Source: Paenibacillus_E sp052115445
GTDB lineage: Bacteria; Bacillota; Bacilli; Paenibacillales; NBRC-103111
Direction of reading: 5' to 3'
Length of the DNA stretch: 64,000 nucleotides
Assembly: GCF_052115445.1 (NCBI RefSeq)
Contig: NZ_JBFRGR010000001.1
Span: 186,001-250,000, forward strand
The number at the start of each line of letters is the position of its first letter. Positions within the stretch are counted from its first letter, which is position 1. Under the pieces are notes generated by a model, which was not told where the DNA came from, did no database searches, and was given only the letters and a program-made list of their open reading frames with translations. Below, piece after piece: positions 1 to 9,968 of the stretch. Made by a program: the position numbers and the translations under genes.

Positions 1-139
1 TATAACCAAACAAGCGCTTTAATTGGCCCCAGTCAAAAGGCTTTTCGATCAGTTCATCATCTTGATATACGAAGCGATGCCCTGTTTGAGAATCTGGATT
101 GGTTGAAGCTGCATCAGCTTGCTTCGATGTAGTACTCAA
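1..139 (-). CDS. ABC exporter, second half-transporter (partial, N-terminus only)
   Basis: About 46 codons are visible before the window edge. They encode a hydrophilic N-terminal extension ending in a stretch (FDWGQLKRLFGY) typical of the start of a type I ABC exporter membrane domain. The start is a TTG whose last two bases form part of the TGA stop of the upstream ABC gene (TTGA overlap), so translation is probably coupled. With that neighbour it would form a heterodimeric multidrug or lipid exporter of the YheI/YheH (BmrCD) type. The family call rests mainly on context because the transporter domains lie outside the window. Confidence 0.6.
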   Translation of the reverse strand, partial: MSTTSKQADAASTNPDSQTGHRFVYQDDELIEKPFDWGQLKRLFGY

Positions 140-1977
140 TTTGCCAACCTTCTTTCTGGCTTAGCGATTGGATTTATTTTGGCATCAACCGATTCCTGAG
201 AAGTACCTTCTTCACGGGCAACAGCAGCTTGGTTCTGTGCCGTTTGATTTTGCGGTCCATCCGCGTACTGAATGTCATACGTTTGACGGTATAGGCCTTC
301 TTGCTGTAAAAGTTCTTGATGCGTANCTCGTTGAATGACACGCCCTTTATCAAGCACGATGATTTCATCCGCGTGCTTCAACGAAGAGATTCGGTGAGCG
401 ATGATAAACGTCGTACGACCTGCCATAACTTCACCGAAGCCTGCTTGAATCTCATGCTCAGTTTCCATATCAACCGCACTCGTAGCATCATCTAGAACGA
501 GAATTTTTGGATCTTTGATCAAGGCTCTTGCGATAGCAATCCGTTGCTTCTGACCACCGGAAAGTCCGAGACCTCGCTCACCAACTAGCGTGTTATATCC
601 TTCTGGCAGCTCTGAAATAAAATCATGCGCTTTCGCAAGCTTAGCTGCGCGGATAATCTCATCCATCGTTACATCCTTGCGCCCATAAGCGATATTGTTA
701 AGAATTGTAGATGAAAATAAGAATGTTTCTTGGAAAACCGTTGAAATTTGGCTGCGGTAGCTTTCAAGCTGCAAGGAACGAATATCTTTCCCATCCAGCA
801 TGACCTTACCTTCTTTCACGTTATAAGCTCTCATGAGCAGTGAAATCACGGTCGTCTTTCCAGACCCTGTGCTTCCTAACAACCCAATAACCGAGCCTGG
901 AGGCGCATCCAAAGTAAAATCATAAAGTGCCGGCTGTTTCTCAGGATACGCGAAAGTGACATGATCGAATCTCACATGCCCATCAACCTTAGTCAGAGCT
1001 GCAGCGTTTTCGCTATCTTTGACATGCATGTATTGATGTAGTACTTCTAGAATTTTTTCACCAGAAGCTTTCGTTTGCGTAAAGTTATTAATGTGAAAAC
1101 CAAGTCCCCACATTGGACCGATTATGTACCAAATGAGACTAAAGCAGGCTACCAATTCACCTAGTGAAATCGTCCCGTCAATAACCATGTAGCCGCCAGC
1201 GCCGAGTAAAATTACAACACTCAAGTTCGCTAGAATTTCCATGATCGGAAAATACTTCGCCCAAATTCCTGACGATCCAATATTCATGGACTTGTAATCT
1301 TCATTGCGTGCTGCGAACTTGGCAACCTCATGAGGTTCGCGAGCAAAAGATTTAACCGTTCGTACACCTGTAATATTTTCCTGTACAGCCGTCGTCATCG
1401 TGCTTAGTGACTGACGTACCATCCGGAAAGCCGGGTGAATTTTGCCTTCAAAGCGTACTGCCGTAAATGCCAGAAATGGCATTGTAATCATCGTAAGTAA
1501 AGCTAACTTCCAACTGATAGAGAACATCATGCCCATGCCGAAAACGAGCATTAACAACACATTCAGCATTTGTGCGAAGCCAAAACCAATAAATTGGCGA
1601 ATCGCCTCCAGATCAGCTGTCAACCTGGACATGAGATCTCCTGTTCTAGCTTGATCATAATACTGGAAAGATAAATATTGCAGCTTTTGGTAAAGCGCAT
1701 TCCGTAAGTGGAATGCAACACGGTTTCCTAAGCGTCCCCCGCATAAACCATGTAAGAACTGAAACATCCCTTTCGTAGAAACGACTAGAACAACGATTAG
1801 TGCCAGTCGAGGCACCAGGTCAAATTGCTTCTTGGTGATAACTTCGTCAATCAGATACCGAAGCAAATTGGGGTACACCAAGCCGAGCGCGGTAGCGATT
1901 GCAAGACATGCAATAGCTCCAAAAAACAGTTTTTTCTCTGGCCAAAAATATGGCTTCAGTTGCCTGAATACATCCAC
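136..1977 (-). CDS. ABC exporter half-transporter (TMD-NBD), BmrC/YheI-like
   Basis: A 613-residue protein with an N-terminal six-helix exporter domain (about residues 15-310) and a C-terminal ATPase. Walker A (STGSGKT) lies near residue 368, the LSGGQ signature near 470, and Walker B (ILVLDD) near 492. The residue after the Walker B aspartate is Asp instead of the catalytic Glu, as in the degenerate ATP site of heterodimeric exporters. This fits the second half-transporter overlapping its 3' end. The start is a GTG seven bases after an AAGGAGG site. One ambiguous base (326) leaves a residue near the C-terminus undefined. The substrate cannot be told from sequence; multidrug or lipid export is usual for the family. 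Confidence 0.88.
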   Translation of the reverse strand: MDVFRQLKPYFWPEKKLFFGAIACLAIATALGLVYPNLLRYLIDEVITKKQFDLVPRLALIVVLVVSTKGMFQFLHGLCGGRLGNRVAFHLRNALYQKLQYLSFQYYDQARTGDLMSRLTADLEAIRQFIGFGFAQMLNVLLMLVFGMGMMFSISWKLALLTMITMPFLAFTAVRFEGKIHPAFRMVRQSLSTMTTAVQENITGVRTVKSFAREPHEVAKFAARNEDYKSMNIGSSGIWAKYFPIMEILANLSVVILLGAGGYMVIDGTISLGELVACFSLIWYIIGPMWGLGFHINNFTQTKASGEKILEVLHQYMHVKDSENAAALTKVDGHVRFDHVTFAYPEKQPALYDFTLDAPPGSVIGLLGSTGSGKTTVISLLMRAYNVKEGKVMLDGKDIRSLQLESYRSQISTVFQETFLFSSTILNNIAYGRKDVTMDEIIRAAKLAKAHDFISELPEGYNTLVGERGLGLSGGQKQRIAIARALIKDPKILVLDDATSAVDMETEHEIQAGFGEVMAGRTTFIIAHRISSLKHADEIIVLDKGRVIQRXTHQELLQQEGLYRQTYDIQYADGPQNQTAQNQAAVAREEGTSQESVDAKINPIAKPERRLAN

Positions 1978-2185
1978 TTTGGGCCCTCCTTAAAAGGATA
2001 GATTTGAAACGCTTATAATGTGTGAACACTTTATGAATCTTAACACCATCACTATATGTGAGCAATTCGAGGATACTCGGATTTAAACGCTTAATTAGGC
2101 ATAAATTCACAAAATCATGTAGTAATCCCCCCTATTCTTTTAAATCATCGGGATAACCGCCATTGAAAGCCCTTACATGAGCAAT

Positions 2186-2232
2186 CCAAAAAAAGGGGCA
2201 ACTAAGTTCCTCAGAACCTAGTCCCCCTTTTG
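2186..2232 (-). terminator. Rho-independent terminator after the dynamin gene
   Basis: On the minus strand a hairpin (GGGGACTAGGTTC, loop TGAG, then GAACTTAGT and CCCC) begins about ten bases after the stop of the dynamin gene and runs into eight T residues. It separates the dynamin gene from the ABC exporter downstream. Confidence 0.85.
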
Positions 2233-2240
2233 TTAAATGG

Positions 2241-5200
2241 CTAAACAAATGCTTTCAACTGATGCTGTTTGGATATGAGTTCATCCAAATCAATCTTCAT
2301 TTGGAGTGCATCACGAAGCCCTTCTGCATGCTCTTTGACCTGCTGTTCCATAATGAATTTCTGCTGGGCTAACCAATTTTCTAATTGGATGCCATACGCT
2401 TGTTCAAGTTCTGATGTTTGATTTTCAATAAAAGCAACAACCGGCGCATTGATCCGATTTTCCAATTCAGCCTTTAACTTACTTTTCCCATCACCTTCAA
2501 AAAATTGCTTGGCATTTTTGAAATAACTCTGAAGCAACTTCAAGTTCACTTCCGAAGCTTCAAGCTTCGTTGTCACTTCAGGCGTCGCAAACGCATTGGA
2601 CTCGTAGGCAGCCTTCTCAAAACCTTCTAACAGCAAGCTAAGCTCCTCGCCCCAGCGATTCATCCGTTTGGTGCTGATGAGATTCATGCGATTCTCTACA
2701 CGTAGTGTAGTCGCAAGCACTTCTTGCGATAAATCATGGCCGATCATTCGCAACAGTTCATTCCATGCAAATTGGAGTGCAGCTTTCGGATCTTTGGCCT
2801 CATCACGGAACGTAGATGGATTGAAAGCGAAATTATAGAGCTCGCCAAACCGATACATCGTTCGTTGTTTGACGTAATACATCAATTCTTGAATTTCTTT
2901 TTTCAATTCCTTAAGCTCAGCATCATACCGTGTGTCATCTAGCAGTTCTAAGCCCTGCTGTTCCGACTCGTCCAGCATAATGAGCTGTAGTCTACGTTCT
3001 TCCTCACCGGATTGTGCTCGCTCCAGCCACTTCTGCATCGTGCCAATGGCTCGGTGCAGCTCCAGATTAGCCGAATGAATAGCTACATCACTGAGCTCAT
3101 TCAAAGTAAATTGAACAAATTGCTGTTCGAATGGTTGAATGCCCGATTGTGCAACTAAGTTCTCGTTGCCATTGATTTTTCCTTCAGCTGCCAAATAACT
3201 GGAAATCGGATAAATACGAGGATGACGAATACCATGCTGAACCAAATTCGTTTCCACATGCTTTACAACACCTGCCAGCTCCTCTGAGCTTGCCGCCAAA
3301 TCCGCTGCATTCACGATGAAAAACATTTTATCCATTTCAAAGCTATCCTTCACACGGCCAAGCTGGAGCAGGAACTCACGATCCGCTTGGGAAAAAGCAT
3401 GGTTATAATAAGTGACGAAAAGAATGGCATCTGCATTTTTAATATAGTTAAAAGCGACACCCGTATGTCGAGCGTTAATGGAATCTGCCCCTGGGGTATC
3501 CACGAAAATGATACCTTGATCTGTCAGTGGGTTGGAATAATATAATTCAATAAATTCTACAAAGCAGGATTTATGTTCTTCCGCCACATAACCTGAGAAT
3601 TCATCTTTCGTGATCCGAAGTTCAGTCCCCAAATGATCGGAGGCTGCTTCCCAACCTTTCTCAACGGCTTTCAGGAACGAGAAATGCGGTTTTCCTTTGG
3701 CTGTTACGTCAGCAGGTGAAAGCTGACTAATCCGCTTCAACGCGCTAGTCATATCCGTCGCCTCTACGCCAAGAATTTGAAGCGAGTACAGGACATCTTC
3801 CAAGATGACGTCTGCCTTCTTCATCTTGACCTTAGCCGTGCCATGCGGCCAGCCTTCCGTTGGCGGCATGATCTTGTTGATCGCCGCCGTCGTCGGATTC
3901 GGCGACACTGGCAACACCCGTTCACCAATCAACGCATTGGCGAACGAAGATTTACCAGCGCTGAACGCGCCGAACAGCGCAATCGTGAACGTCCGCTGGC
4001 GCAGACGTTCCGCTTTCTCGCGCATGGAACGCGCGAGCGACCGCATCGACGGCAGCCCGTCGATGAGGCTCGAGGCCGCCTGCAAGTCGGCGGCCTTGCG
4101 CTCCATGCGCCTGCCGTGTTCACCCGTGGTGAACACGGATGACGGCACTGCGGACGGCTCCGCTGCCGCCGCAGGGGCAGCCGCGTCCGTGCCTGCGGCC
4201 GCCGACGCTGTCGCGGCCGCCTGCAGGATCGTGCCCATGGAGGTCACGTGCAGGTTAGCCCCGCTCAGCGGGGCTGCTACCGGCTCCTCCATGGCCGTGT
4301 ACTGCTGCGCATCCGGCAGCGCCGGCGCAGAAGGTCTTTCCCAGCTGGCTATGCGCAGCAGCTGGGTTTCTGCCGCCGCCTCGGCTTCCTCGAGGCGTGC
4401 GAGCTCGCGGCAGGCGCTCAGCCGGCCGCTCAGGGCTTGCAGCTCAGCCGCTAGCGCAGCGGCGGCTGGGCGTGAGTTATCGCGGACCGAGGCCGCGATG
4501 ATGTCTATCACCGCAAATGCCAGTTTGCGGTACTGCAGCTTCAGTTCCCCAGCTAGCTGCTTCATGTAGTTCAGCGTATACTCGCCGCCAAACGTCGCTC
4601 CTGTATTCACTTGTGAACCGATCAACTCGCCAGTAACTTCAACCTTCAGCGCTTCAATCTGTGCAATTAGCGCAGCGTCATGTTGGCCTTGCTCGCTTGC
4701 TGCCTTTTTCAGCGCATCTCGTAAATGCCAATCCAGCTGTGCTTCTACTTGCTCTGCCAAATCGGCCTGAAACGCGGTTAGCCGTTTCTCTTGCTCTGCA
4801 GCGGTCTTTGCTGCGCCCCCGAAAAATCCAACCTTAAATCCGGGCTTACGGCTATCCAGATAGGCATTCGCATAATCCCTAGTTAGCGAAGGCGTAATAT
4901 TCGCATTCTCAATAATGGCGCCAACATCTTTACGAAGGTCTGTAATTAACAATTCAGGCAAGTTATTCAAGTTGTTTAGCTCATTCTGCTTTGTAACAGC
5001 CAATAATTGAACGTCCTCAACATCGCCTTCCTCGTTGATCGATTCCAGCAACTCCGCCTTTTTCGGTTCATGTTGCTCCGCCATCCATTTGCTGTGTTCG
5101 GCAGCCAAATAGCGTGCTGAAGCATCAATGCTATAGCTACGCAAGATATCGCCACGCTCGATAAGACGGCTCAGCAGCCACTGCAGCTTAGCATACTCAT

Positions 5201-5954
5201 TATGTGGATGAGCTGGCTCCTTCATCGTCACAAACAACAAATCATCAGGCTCGATGCCCCAATTTAAGAAGGCTTGCTTCGTTCCACTTTTGTACTGCTC
5301 GAAAGGAAGCTCCCACTCCTTATGTTTATCAATCATATTAACAACGAGATAGAGCGGTTTCCCCCACTCTTTCATTTTCTTCGTGAACGCTAAATTCACT
5401 TCTGACTGCACATGGTTATAGTCCATGACATAGAACACCACATCAGCTAAATGCAAAGCAGACTCGGTAGATTGATGATGCGCATCATCTGTAGAATCAA
5501 TGCCCGGAGTGTCCAGCAAGGCTGTATCTTCACCGAGAAAAGGAATAGGGTAAGTAATCTCAACCGTTTCGATATCCGTTCCGTTCACACAATAGGCCTC
5601 TAGCTCGCTTAGTGGAATGGTTGTCGTCTTCCCTTGTGGATTAACCTTCCCATCATGGCTGCGATGAGTGACATGCGCTCCAGGTTGCCCATTACGAATA
5701 CTAACAATATTAGCACTCGTTGGAATTGGACTTGATGGTAACAACGCTTGGCCACACAGCTGATTAATAAGTGTTGATTTTCCAGCAGAAAAATGCCCGC
5801 AGAACGCAATATTCATCCGTCCACTATCGAGCTTATCCAGCAATTGCCCCATTTTCGTGGCATTATCACCATCACCTGCATGCCCAAGCACTTGCTGCAT
5901 CTTCTTAAGTGCATCCGGCATGACCGTGATGCTTCCAGCTACTAATTGCGTCAT
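2241..5954 (-). CDS. dynA: Bacterial dynamin-like protein with two GTPase modules (DynA type)
   Basis: A 1237-residue tandem dynamin. The first GTPase has a P-loop (GHFSAGKST, residues 53-61), a G3 motif (DTPGIDS, near 148) and a G4-like NMIDK. The second has GAFSAGKSS (near 665), DTPGADS and a NAAD motif. Each is followed by long helical regions, matching B. subtilis DynA (YpbR), a fused protein of similar length that tethers and fuses membranes and helps cells survive phage and pore-forming damage. The two halves are joined by an Ala/Pro-rich linker (about residues 530-640) encoded by unusually GC-rich DNA. The gene ends in its own terminator. The best ribosome site (GAGGAG) is about 14 bases upstream of the ATG, so the start is slightly uncertain. 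Confidence 0.9.
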   Translation of the reverse strand: MTQLVAGSITVMPDALKKMQQVLGHAGDGDNATKMGQLLDKLDSGRMNIAFCGHFSAGKSTLINQLCGQALLPSSPIPTSANIVSIRNGQPGAHVTHRSHDGKVNPQGKTTTIPLSELEAYCVNGTDIETVEITYPIPFLGEDTALLDTPGIDSTDDAHHQSTESALHLADVVFYVMDYNHVQSEVNLAFTKKMKEWGKPLYLVVNMIDKHKEWELPFEQYKSGTKQAFLNWGIEPDDLLFVTMKEPAHPHNEYAKLQWLLSRLIERGDILRSYSIDASARYLAAEHSKWMAEQHEPKKAELLESINEEGDVEDVQLLAVTKQNELNNLNNLPELLITDLRKDVGAIIENANITPSLTRDYANAYLDSRKPGFKVGFFGGAAKTAAEQEKRLTAFQADLAEQVEAQLDWHLRDALKKAASEQGQHDAALIAQIEALKVEVTGELIGSQVNTGATFGGEYTLNYMKQLAGELKLQYRKLAFAVIDIIAASVRDNSRPAAAALAAELQALSGRLSACRELARLEEAEAAAETQLLRIASWERPSAPALPDAQQYTAMEEPVAAPLSGANLHVTSMGTILQAAATASAAAGTDAAAPAAAAEPSAVPSSVFTTGEHGRRMERKAADLQAASSLIDGLPSMRSLARSMREKAERLRQRTFTIALFGAFSAGKSSFANALIGERVLPVSPNPTTAAINKIMPPTEGWPHGTAKVKMKKADVILEDVLYSLQILGVEATDMTSALKRISQLSPADVTAKGKPHFSFLKAVEKGWEAASDHLGTELRITKDEFSGYVAEEHKSCFVEFIELYYSNPLTDQGIIFVDTPGADSINARHTGVAFNYIKNADAILFVTYYNHAFSQADREFLLQLGRVKDSFEMDKMFFIVNAADLAASSEELAGVVKHVETNLVQHGIRHPRIYPISSYLAAEGKINGNENLVAQSGIQPFEQQFVQFTLNELSDVAIHSANLELHRAIGTMQKWLERAQSGEEERRLQLIMLDESEQQGLELLDDTRYDAELKELKKEIQELMYYVKQRTMYRFGELYNFAFNPSTFRDEAKDPKAALQFAWNELLRMIGHDLSQEVLATTLRVENRMNLISTKRMNRWGEELSLLLEGFEKAAYESNAFATPEVTTKLEASEVNLKLLQSYFKNAKQFFEGDGKSKLKAELENRINAPVVAFIENQTSELEQAYGIQLENWLAQQKFIMEQQVKEHAEGLRDALQMKIDLDELISKQHQLKAFV

Positions 5955-6010
5955 TCGTTCATTCCGCTCCTCTATGAATTGTTCTTTAGGACTTCCTCTC
6001 AGCTATACAG

Positions 6011-6037
6011 AAAAAAAATCTCCCAAAGGGAGATTCT
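6011..6037 (-). terminator. Terminator after the nth operon
   Basis: The minus strand carries AATCTCCC, loop TTT, GGGAGATT followed directly by a run of T residues, just after the stop of the small gene at 6042. It closes the nth operon. Confidence 0.9.
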
Positions 6038-6041
6038 GGAC

Positions 6042-6317
6042 TTACGTGAGGGCGATTTTTTCTTTTTCCGGTAGGAAAATTTCAAAAACGTCACGATGTT
6101 GAAGAATCGTAATATCCGAATCCTTCACTTTCATCACAACAACCTCGGATTTTGTTTTCATTTTGTCTATGTAATTCTGAGGAACCTCACCTGATTCACT
6201 GACAGTTACACCTTCAATGACTTTTTCCTCATTATCGGCTAACGGTGTGTTGATAACTTGCTCATAAATATCGGAGAACAATTCGAAACTATTCGTATAT
6301 ACGGCGATGCATTTCAT
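6042..6317 (-). CDS. Small conserved-looking protein of unknown function
   Basis: A 91-residue soluble protein beginning MKCIAVYTNSF. It is acidic with mixed alpha/beta character, and no signal peptide, membrane segment or known motif is recognised. The ATG at 6317 is preferred to an in-frame one 24 bases upstream because AGGATGGG sits just before it. It follows nth by 25 bases and shares its terminator, so the two are probably co-transcribed. I do not recognise the family, and a link to DNA repair is suggested only by position. Confidence 0.7.
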   Translation of the reverse strand: MKCIAVYTNSFELFSDIYEQVINTPLADNEEKVIEGVTVSESGEVPQNYIDKMKTKSEVVVMKVKDSDITILQHRDVFEIFLPEKEKIALT

Positions 6318-6342
6318 TTCAATCCCATCCTTTGTCAGCATT

Positions 6343-7014
6343 TCATTTGTTTGTAATAGTTTTCCTAGTTGGCTGTGGTTTCATACGCTTCTTCCCCTCA
6401 CGGCATTTGTCCAAAAGAGGACAGAAGGTGCAGTTGGGGTTCTGTGCCTTACAGTGATATCGACCAAAGAAAATGAGTCGATGATGTGTTTGCGTCCATT
6501 CGTCTCGAGGAACTTTCTTCATTAACTTCTTTTCAACTTCCAGCACGGAATCATCCAAGCCTACAAGTCCTAATCGCTTAGAGACTCGTTCCACATGTGT
6601 GTCAACCGCAATGGCCGGCACGCCGAAAGCGTTCGATACAACGACATTTGCTGTCTTACGTCCTACACCTGGCAATTCAACCAACTGCTCATGCTTCTCA
6701 GGAATTTCACCACCGAACTTGTCCAGTAGCAATTGACACAGCTTATGAATATGACTAGCCTTGTTACGAAATAGTCCAATCCTCCGAATATCTTGCTCCA
6801 ATTCCTCTAAAGGAACAGCCAAGTAATCTTCAGGGCGTTTGTACTTCGCAAACAAGTCTTTAGTAACCTTATTCACGGTTTCATCTGTACACTGAGCCGA
6901 TAGTAATACAGCAATCGTTAATTCAAATGGATTACTGTGGTTCAACTCACAATGCGCATCCGGATATAGCTCACCGATTGTATCCAGAATATGTCTTACT
7001 GTCTTCTGTGTCAT
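6343..7014 (-). CDS. nth: Endonuclease III (DNA glycosylase/AP lyase)
   Basis: A 223-residue base-excision repair enzyme that removes oxidised pyrimidines and cleaves at the abasic site. The helix-hairpin-helix (LPGVGRKTA) carries the catalytic Lys120, and VDTH carries the catalytic Asp138. Four cysteines at 188, 195, 198 and 204 (spacing C-X6-C-X2-C-X5-C) form the [4Fe-4S] site. Length and motif spacing match the family closely. In B. subtilis nth sits directly after asnS-dnaD; here those genes lie about 48 kb away on the same strand, so the old cluster has been broken up. Confidence 0.97.
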   Translation of the reverse strand: MTQKTVRHILDTIGELYPDAHCELNHSNPFELTIAVLLSAQCTDETVNKVTKDLFAKYKRPEDYLAVPLEELEQDIRRIGLFRNKASHIHKLCQLLLDKFGGEIPEKHEQLVELPGVGRKTANVVVSNAFGVPAIAVDTHVERVSKRLGLVGLDDSVLEVEKKLMKKVPRDEWTQTHHRLIFFGRYHCKAQNPNCTFCPLLDKCREGKKRMKPQPTRKTITNK

Positions 7015-7136
7015 AGCTGATCTTCCTTAGGGTCGTAATATTCTCCAGTTTAGCGAATTGTTAGGTCATAATCAATCCTTGAAAGCGTCAAAATGCGAAC
7101 ATTTTCTAAAAAATAAACATTTTTTTTTGAAAATTA

Positions 7137-7186
7137 GTAAAAAACCGTCTGTAAGAGAAGATTAGCTTCTTCAAACAGACGGTTGT
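7137..7186 (-). terminator. Terminator after the SLH gene
   Basis: The minus strand has a long hairpin (CCGTCTGT plus GAAG arm, loop, then CTTC and ACAGACGG) ending in TTTTTT, about 20 bases after the stop of the SLH protein gene. Confidence 0.88.
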
Positions 7187-7208
7187 CACTTAACTTTTGT
7201 TCAAATTT

Positions 7209-9944
7209 CTACTTTTCAATCTCAACAATTTTATTGTCAAGGATATACAAATTCAATTGATCACCAGCTGTATAGGAGGTCAGCNGTACAACTGTGGAAC
7301 CCGTATGGAAGTAGCCTCTCGGGAACAAATTGAACGCAGTCCGATCACCTGCACTAGTAGCTTTCATATACACTTGGTTCAATGTAGAGCTATATTGATC
7401 AAACTCACGTTTAGAAGCAACAGCTACTTGGATAAGCAATTTATCATTGATATCCTTCATCAATTGAACGCGATCCCCCACTTTAATCGAAGAGAAGCTC
7501 AAGTCCACACCACCATTCAACTTCACACTGTAATTGCTGCCTGCATTAATGACTTGACTTTTACCCGTAAAATCTTGAACAGTCAAGCTCGTCCCTGCAG
7601 CATTCACAGCGGTTACTTTACCACGAATCGGCGTAATCAACTCTGCCTTCGTGATCGCGAGTCCTTTGAATGTTAATTTCACATAGTCGTCAATCGCCAA
7701 GTCAGCGAACACTGCACTTGTACCATCAGCTTTCACAAGGGAAACACCATCTAATGCGATTGTATAGTTCGTATTCGTGCCATCCATAACCGTAGCTTGT
7801 TTCAAGTTCGCATTGGTTAGAAGAGTTTTATATATGGTCGTGTTCGTTGTGACGATTTTAGTTACTGTCGTTTGATCATAACTAAGCAGAAGACTTACCT
7901 TATCTCCCACTTTCAAATCGGAAATCGTACTGTTTGGCTTATTTGCAACTTCAACGATAGGTGTATAGTTCAGTTTAAATGTTAAGCTTTGTCCACTATC
8001 TGTTTTCAACGTGACATCATTCGTCTGTAAATTCAATTGTGTCAATGCGCCATCTAACTGAGTGGACATTTGAATACTCAACACTTTTTTATTAGAAACC
8101 AGTACATCTACATATTTACCAGGGGTAAAAATACCATTAAAAGAGCTAAACGGCAATTTACTGCCATTAAACGTGATGGAGATACCATCATTTAAAATAT
8201 AAGCATTTGGATTTCCAGCATTATCAGTAACTGTTAGAATTTTTGATGAGTCCTTATAATCAATGATTTTAGCAAAATATAAATTCTCAATGGATCGATT
8301 TATTACTGTAATCGTTGTAACCTTATTATTCAACACGTCTAGCTTTAATTGATCACCTGCAGCCAGATCATAAATACTGGCGTTCGTTAAACCATTAATA
8401 ACAACGTTAGTATTATTACTCAACTCATAGGCATCGACTGTCTTACCAGAAGTTTTATTGATCAAAATCGTAGAATGATCGTCCGTGAATTGTTTGAACG
8501 TTCCTTCTACACTCGTTCCAACATCCGCTTGTTTTTTAACAATTATCTTAACAATTTCACTATTCTTAACCGTGTATTCAACCGTATCACCAACATGGAT
8601 AGCATCAACACTAATTAATGTATTATCTGCGAGTGTCGCAACTAAATTACTTGAGAAACCAAACGTCTCAGGCTCACCAGTTGCTGAATCCAGCAATGTC
8701 AATTGCATAGCGTCCTTATTTAACGTCTGAATATCTCCAACCGCTGTTTTGTTCACTGGAACTTGTTTCACAACGATAGATGTATATTTGTCGCTGTCTA
8801 CAAGTTGACTTTTACGAATTTGAATCGTGCTGCCCGAAACGATCTCACCTAAGCTAAGACCTCTCCCATCGATATCGGTTACAGCAACATCCGACGCCAA
8901 ATCGTAGCTTTCGTAATCATCTAGAGTAGCTTTCATCGTTGTTAGATTTAGCTTTAACAACTGACCTTCGTGAATGTCCATGCGCAGTACATCACTTATA
9001 ATTTCAACATAATAAGCTGTTCCGTTTACTTGAACAATCGATATTTCATACGTTTCTTGCAATTCTTTCGATGAAATAGCAAGATCATTATGGTTTCCGA
9101 AAAATACCGTATTCGGCGAAATCTTATAAGTGCTTGTATTTCCATCTTTATCCATAAGACCAATACTGCCGCTCGTTAGGCTAGTCAAATAGCCCTTCTT
9201 GGCACGCTCTGGCAAAGTAATCGAATCCTTTTGAGAACGACTTAGGAAAGCCGCCATTTGCGCACGAGTTACAGCGCCTTTCGGTTGAAAAGAACCATCC
9301 TCAAAACCATCTACAATCTTCAGTGCAACGGCTGCATTAATAAAACCTAATGCACTGCTGCTGATCTGTGTATTATCTGTGAATGATGTTGCCTTGCTCG
9401 ATAAGCTTTGTGCAAGAGATGCTTTGCCAATGGCGCGAATGACGACTTCAGCGACCCATTCTCTCGTCGCTTTTTGTTGTCCCCAATTGCCGACAATCTT
9501 CGAACCTTGGCTTCTCAATTTTTCCTGCTCTGTTGAAATTAAGCCCTTTTGCAGCGCGAGTGCCACATAGTTCCGTGCGTATTTATCCACTAACATGAAA
9601 TCAGGAAATACGGTTTCAGTAGCCAATGTATCAACATCCGATTGCAGACCCATCATGCGCGTAGCCATAATGAGCACATCTTGTTGCGTTACTGACGTTT
9701 CTGGTGAATAGATGCCATCTCCTACTCCCTCAATCACGCCTTCCAAAGCAAGCTTGGAAATATGACGAATCCCCCAGTAGTTACTGCTTACATCGTTGAA
9801 AGATAAACGAACATTCGCGTTGGAGGTTGTTGTTGAAGTTGTTGATGTATTCACGGGTGCTGCAAGGACTGGCGTGCCTGCTAGACTTGTGATGATCATT
9901 GAGCTTACGATAGCACTCGCCAATTTCTTATTTTTCATAATCAA
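7209..9944 (-). CDS. Large secreted S-layer-homology (SLH) protein
   Basis: A 911-residue exported protein. A Sec signal peptide (about residues 1-28, ending LAAP) is followed by three SLH modules (about 50-240), which bind pyruvylated secondary wall polymer. The rest (about 250-911) is a series of beta-rich repeats of 70-90 residues alternating VxxI and LTVxDxxG-like stretches. I do not recognise an enzymatic domain, so a structural or envelope-organising role is likely. A TTG at 9944, seven bases after GAGGAG, is the best-placed start; an ATG two codons on is possible. It is the last gene of the amidase-GerMN-SLH cluster (24-base gap). One ambiguous base (7285) affects a residue near the C-terminus. 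Confidence 0.88.
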   Translation of the reverse strand: MIMKNKKLASAIVSSMIITSLAGTPVLAAPVNTSTTSTTTSNANVRLSFNDVSSNYWGIRHISKLALEGVIEGVGDGIYSPETSVTQQDVLIMATRMMGLQSDVDTLATETVFPDFMLVDKYARNYVALALQKGLISTEQEKLRSQGSKIVGNWGQQKATREWVAEVVIRAIGKASLAQSLSSKATSFTDNTQISSSALGFINAAVALKIVDGFEDGSFQPKGAVTRAQMAAFLSRSQKDSITLPERAKKGYLTSLTSGSIGLMDKDGNTSTYKISPNTVFFGNHNDLAISSKELQETYEISIVQVNGTAYYVEIISDVLRMDIHEGQLLKLNLTTMKATLDDYESYDLASDVAVTDIDGRGLSLGEIVSGSTIQIRKSQLVDSDKYTSIVVKQVPVNKTAVGDIQTLNKDAMQLTLLDSATGEPETFGFSSNLVATLADNTLISVDAIHVGDTVEYTVKNSEIVKIIVKKQADVGTSVEGTFKQFTDDHSTILINKTSGKTVDAYELSNNTNVVINGLTNASIYDLAAGDQLKLDVLNNKVTTITVINRSIENLYFAKIIDYKDSSKILTVTDNAGNPNAYILNDGISITFNGSKLPFSSFNGIFTPGKYVDVLVSNKKVLSIQMSTQLDGALTQLNLQTNDVTLKTDSGQSLTFKLNYTPIVEVANKPNSTISDLKVGDKVSLLLSYDQTTVTKIVTTNTTIYKTLLTNANLKQATVMDGTNTNYTIALDGVSLVKADGTSAVFADLAIDDYVKLTFKGLAITKAELITPIRGKVTAVNAAGTSLTVQDFTGKSQVINAGSNYSVKLNGGVDLSFSSIKVGDRVQLMKDINDKLLIQVAVASKREFDQYSSTLNQVYMKATSAGDRTAFNLFPRGYFHTGSTVVXLTSYTAGDQLNLYILDNKIVEIEK

Positions 9945-9968
9945 AGTTAACTCCTCTTCAGTTCCTAT

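Noticed and set aside
3805..4569. 254-codon plus-strand frame inside the dynamin gene
   Set aside because: A shadow of the GC-rich linker; no ribosome site or recognisable protein.
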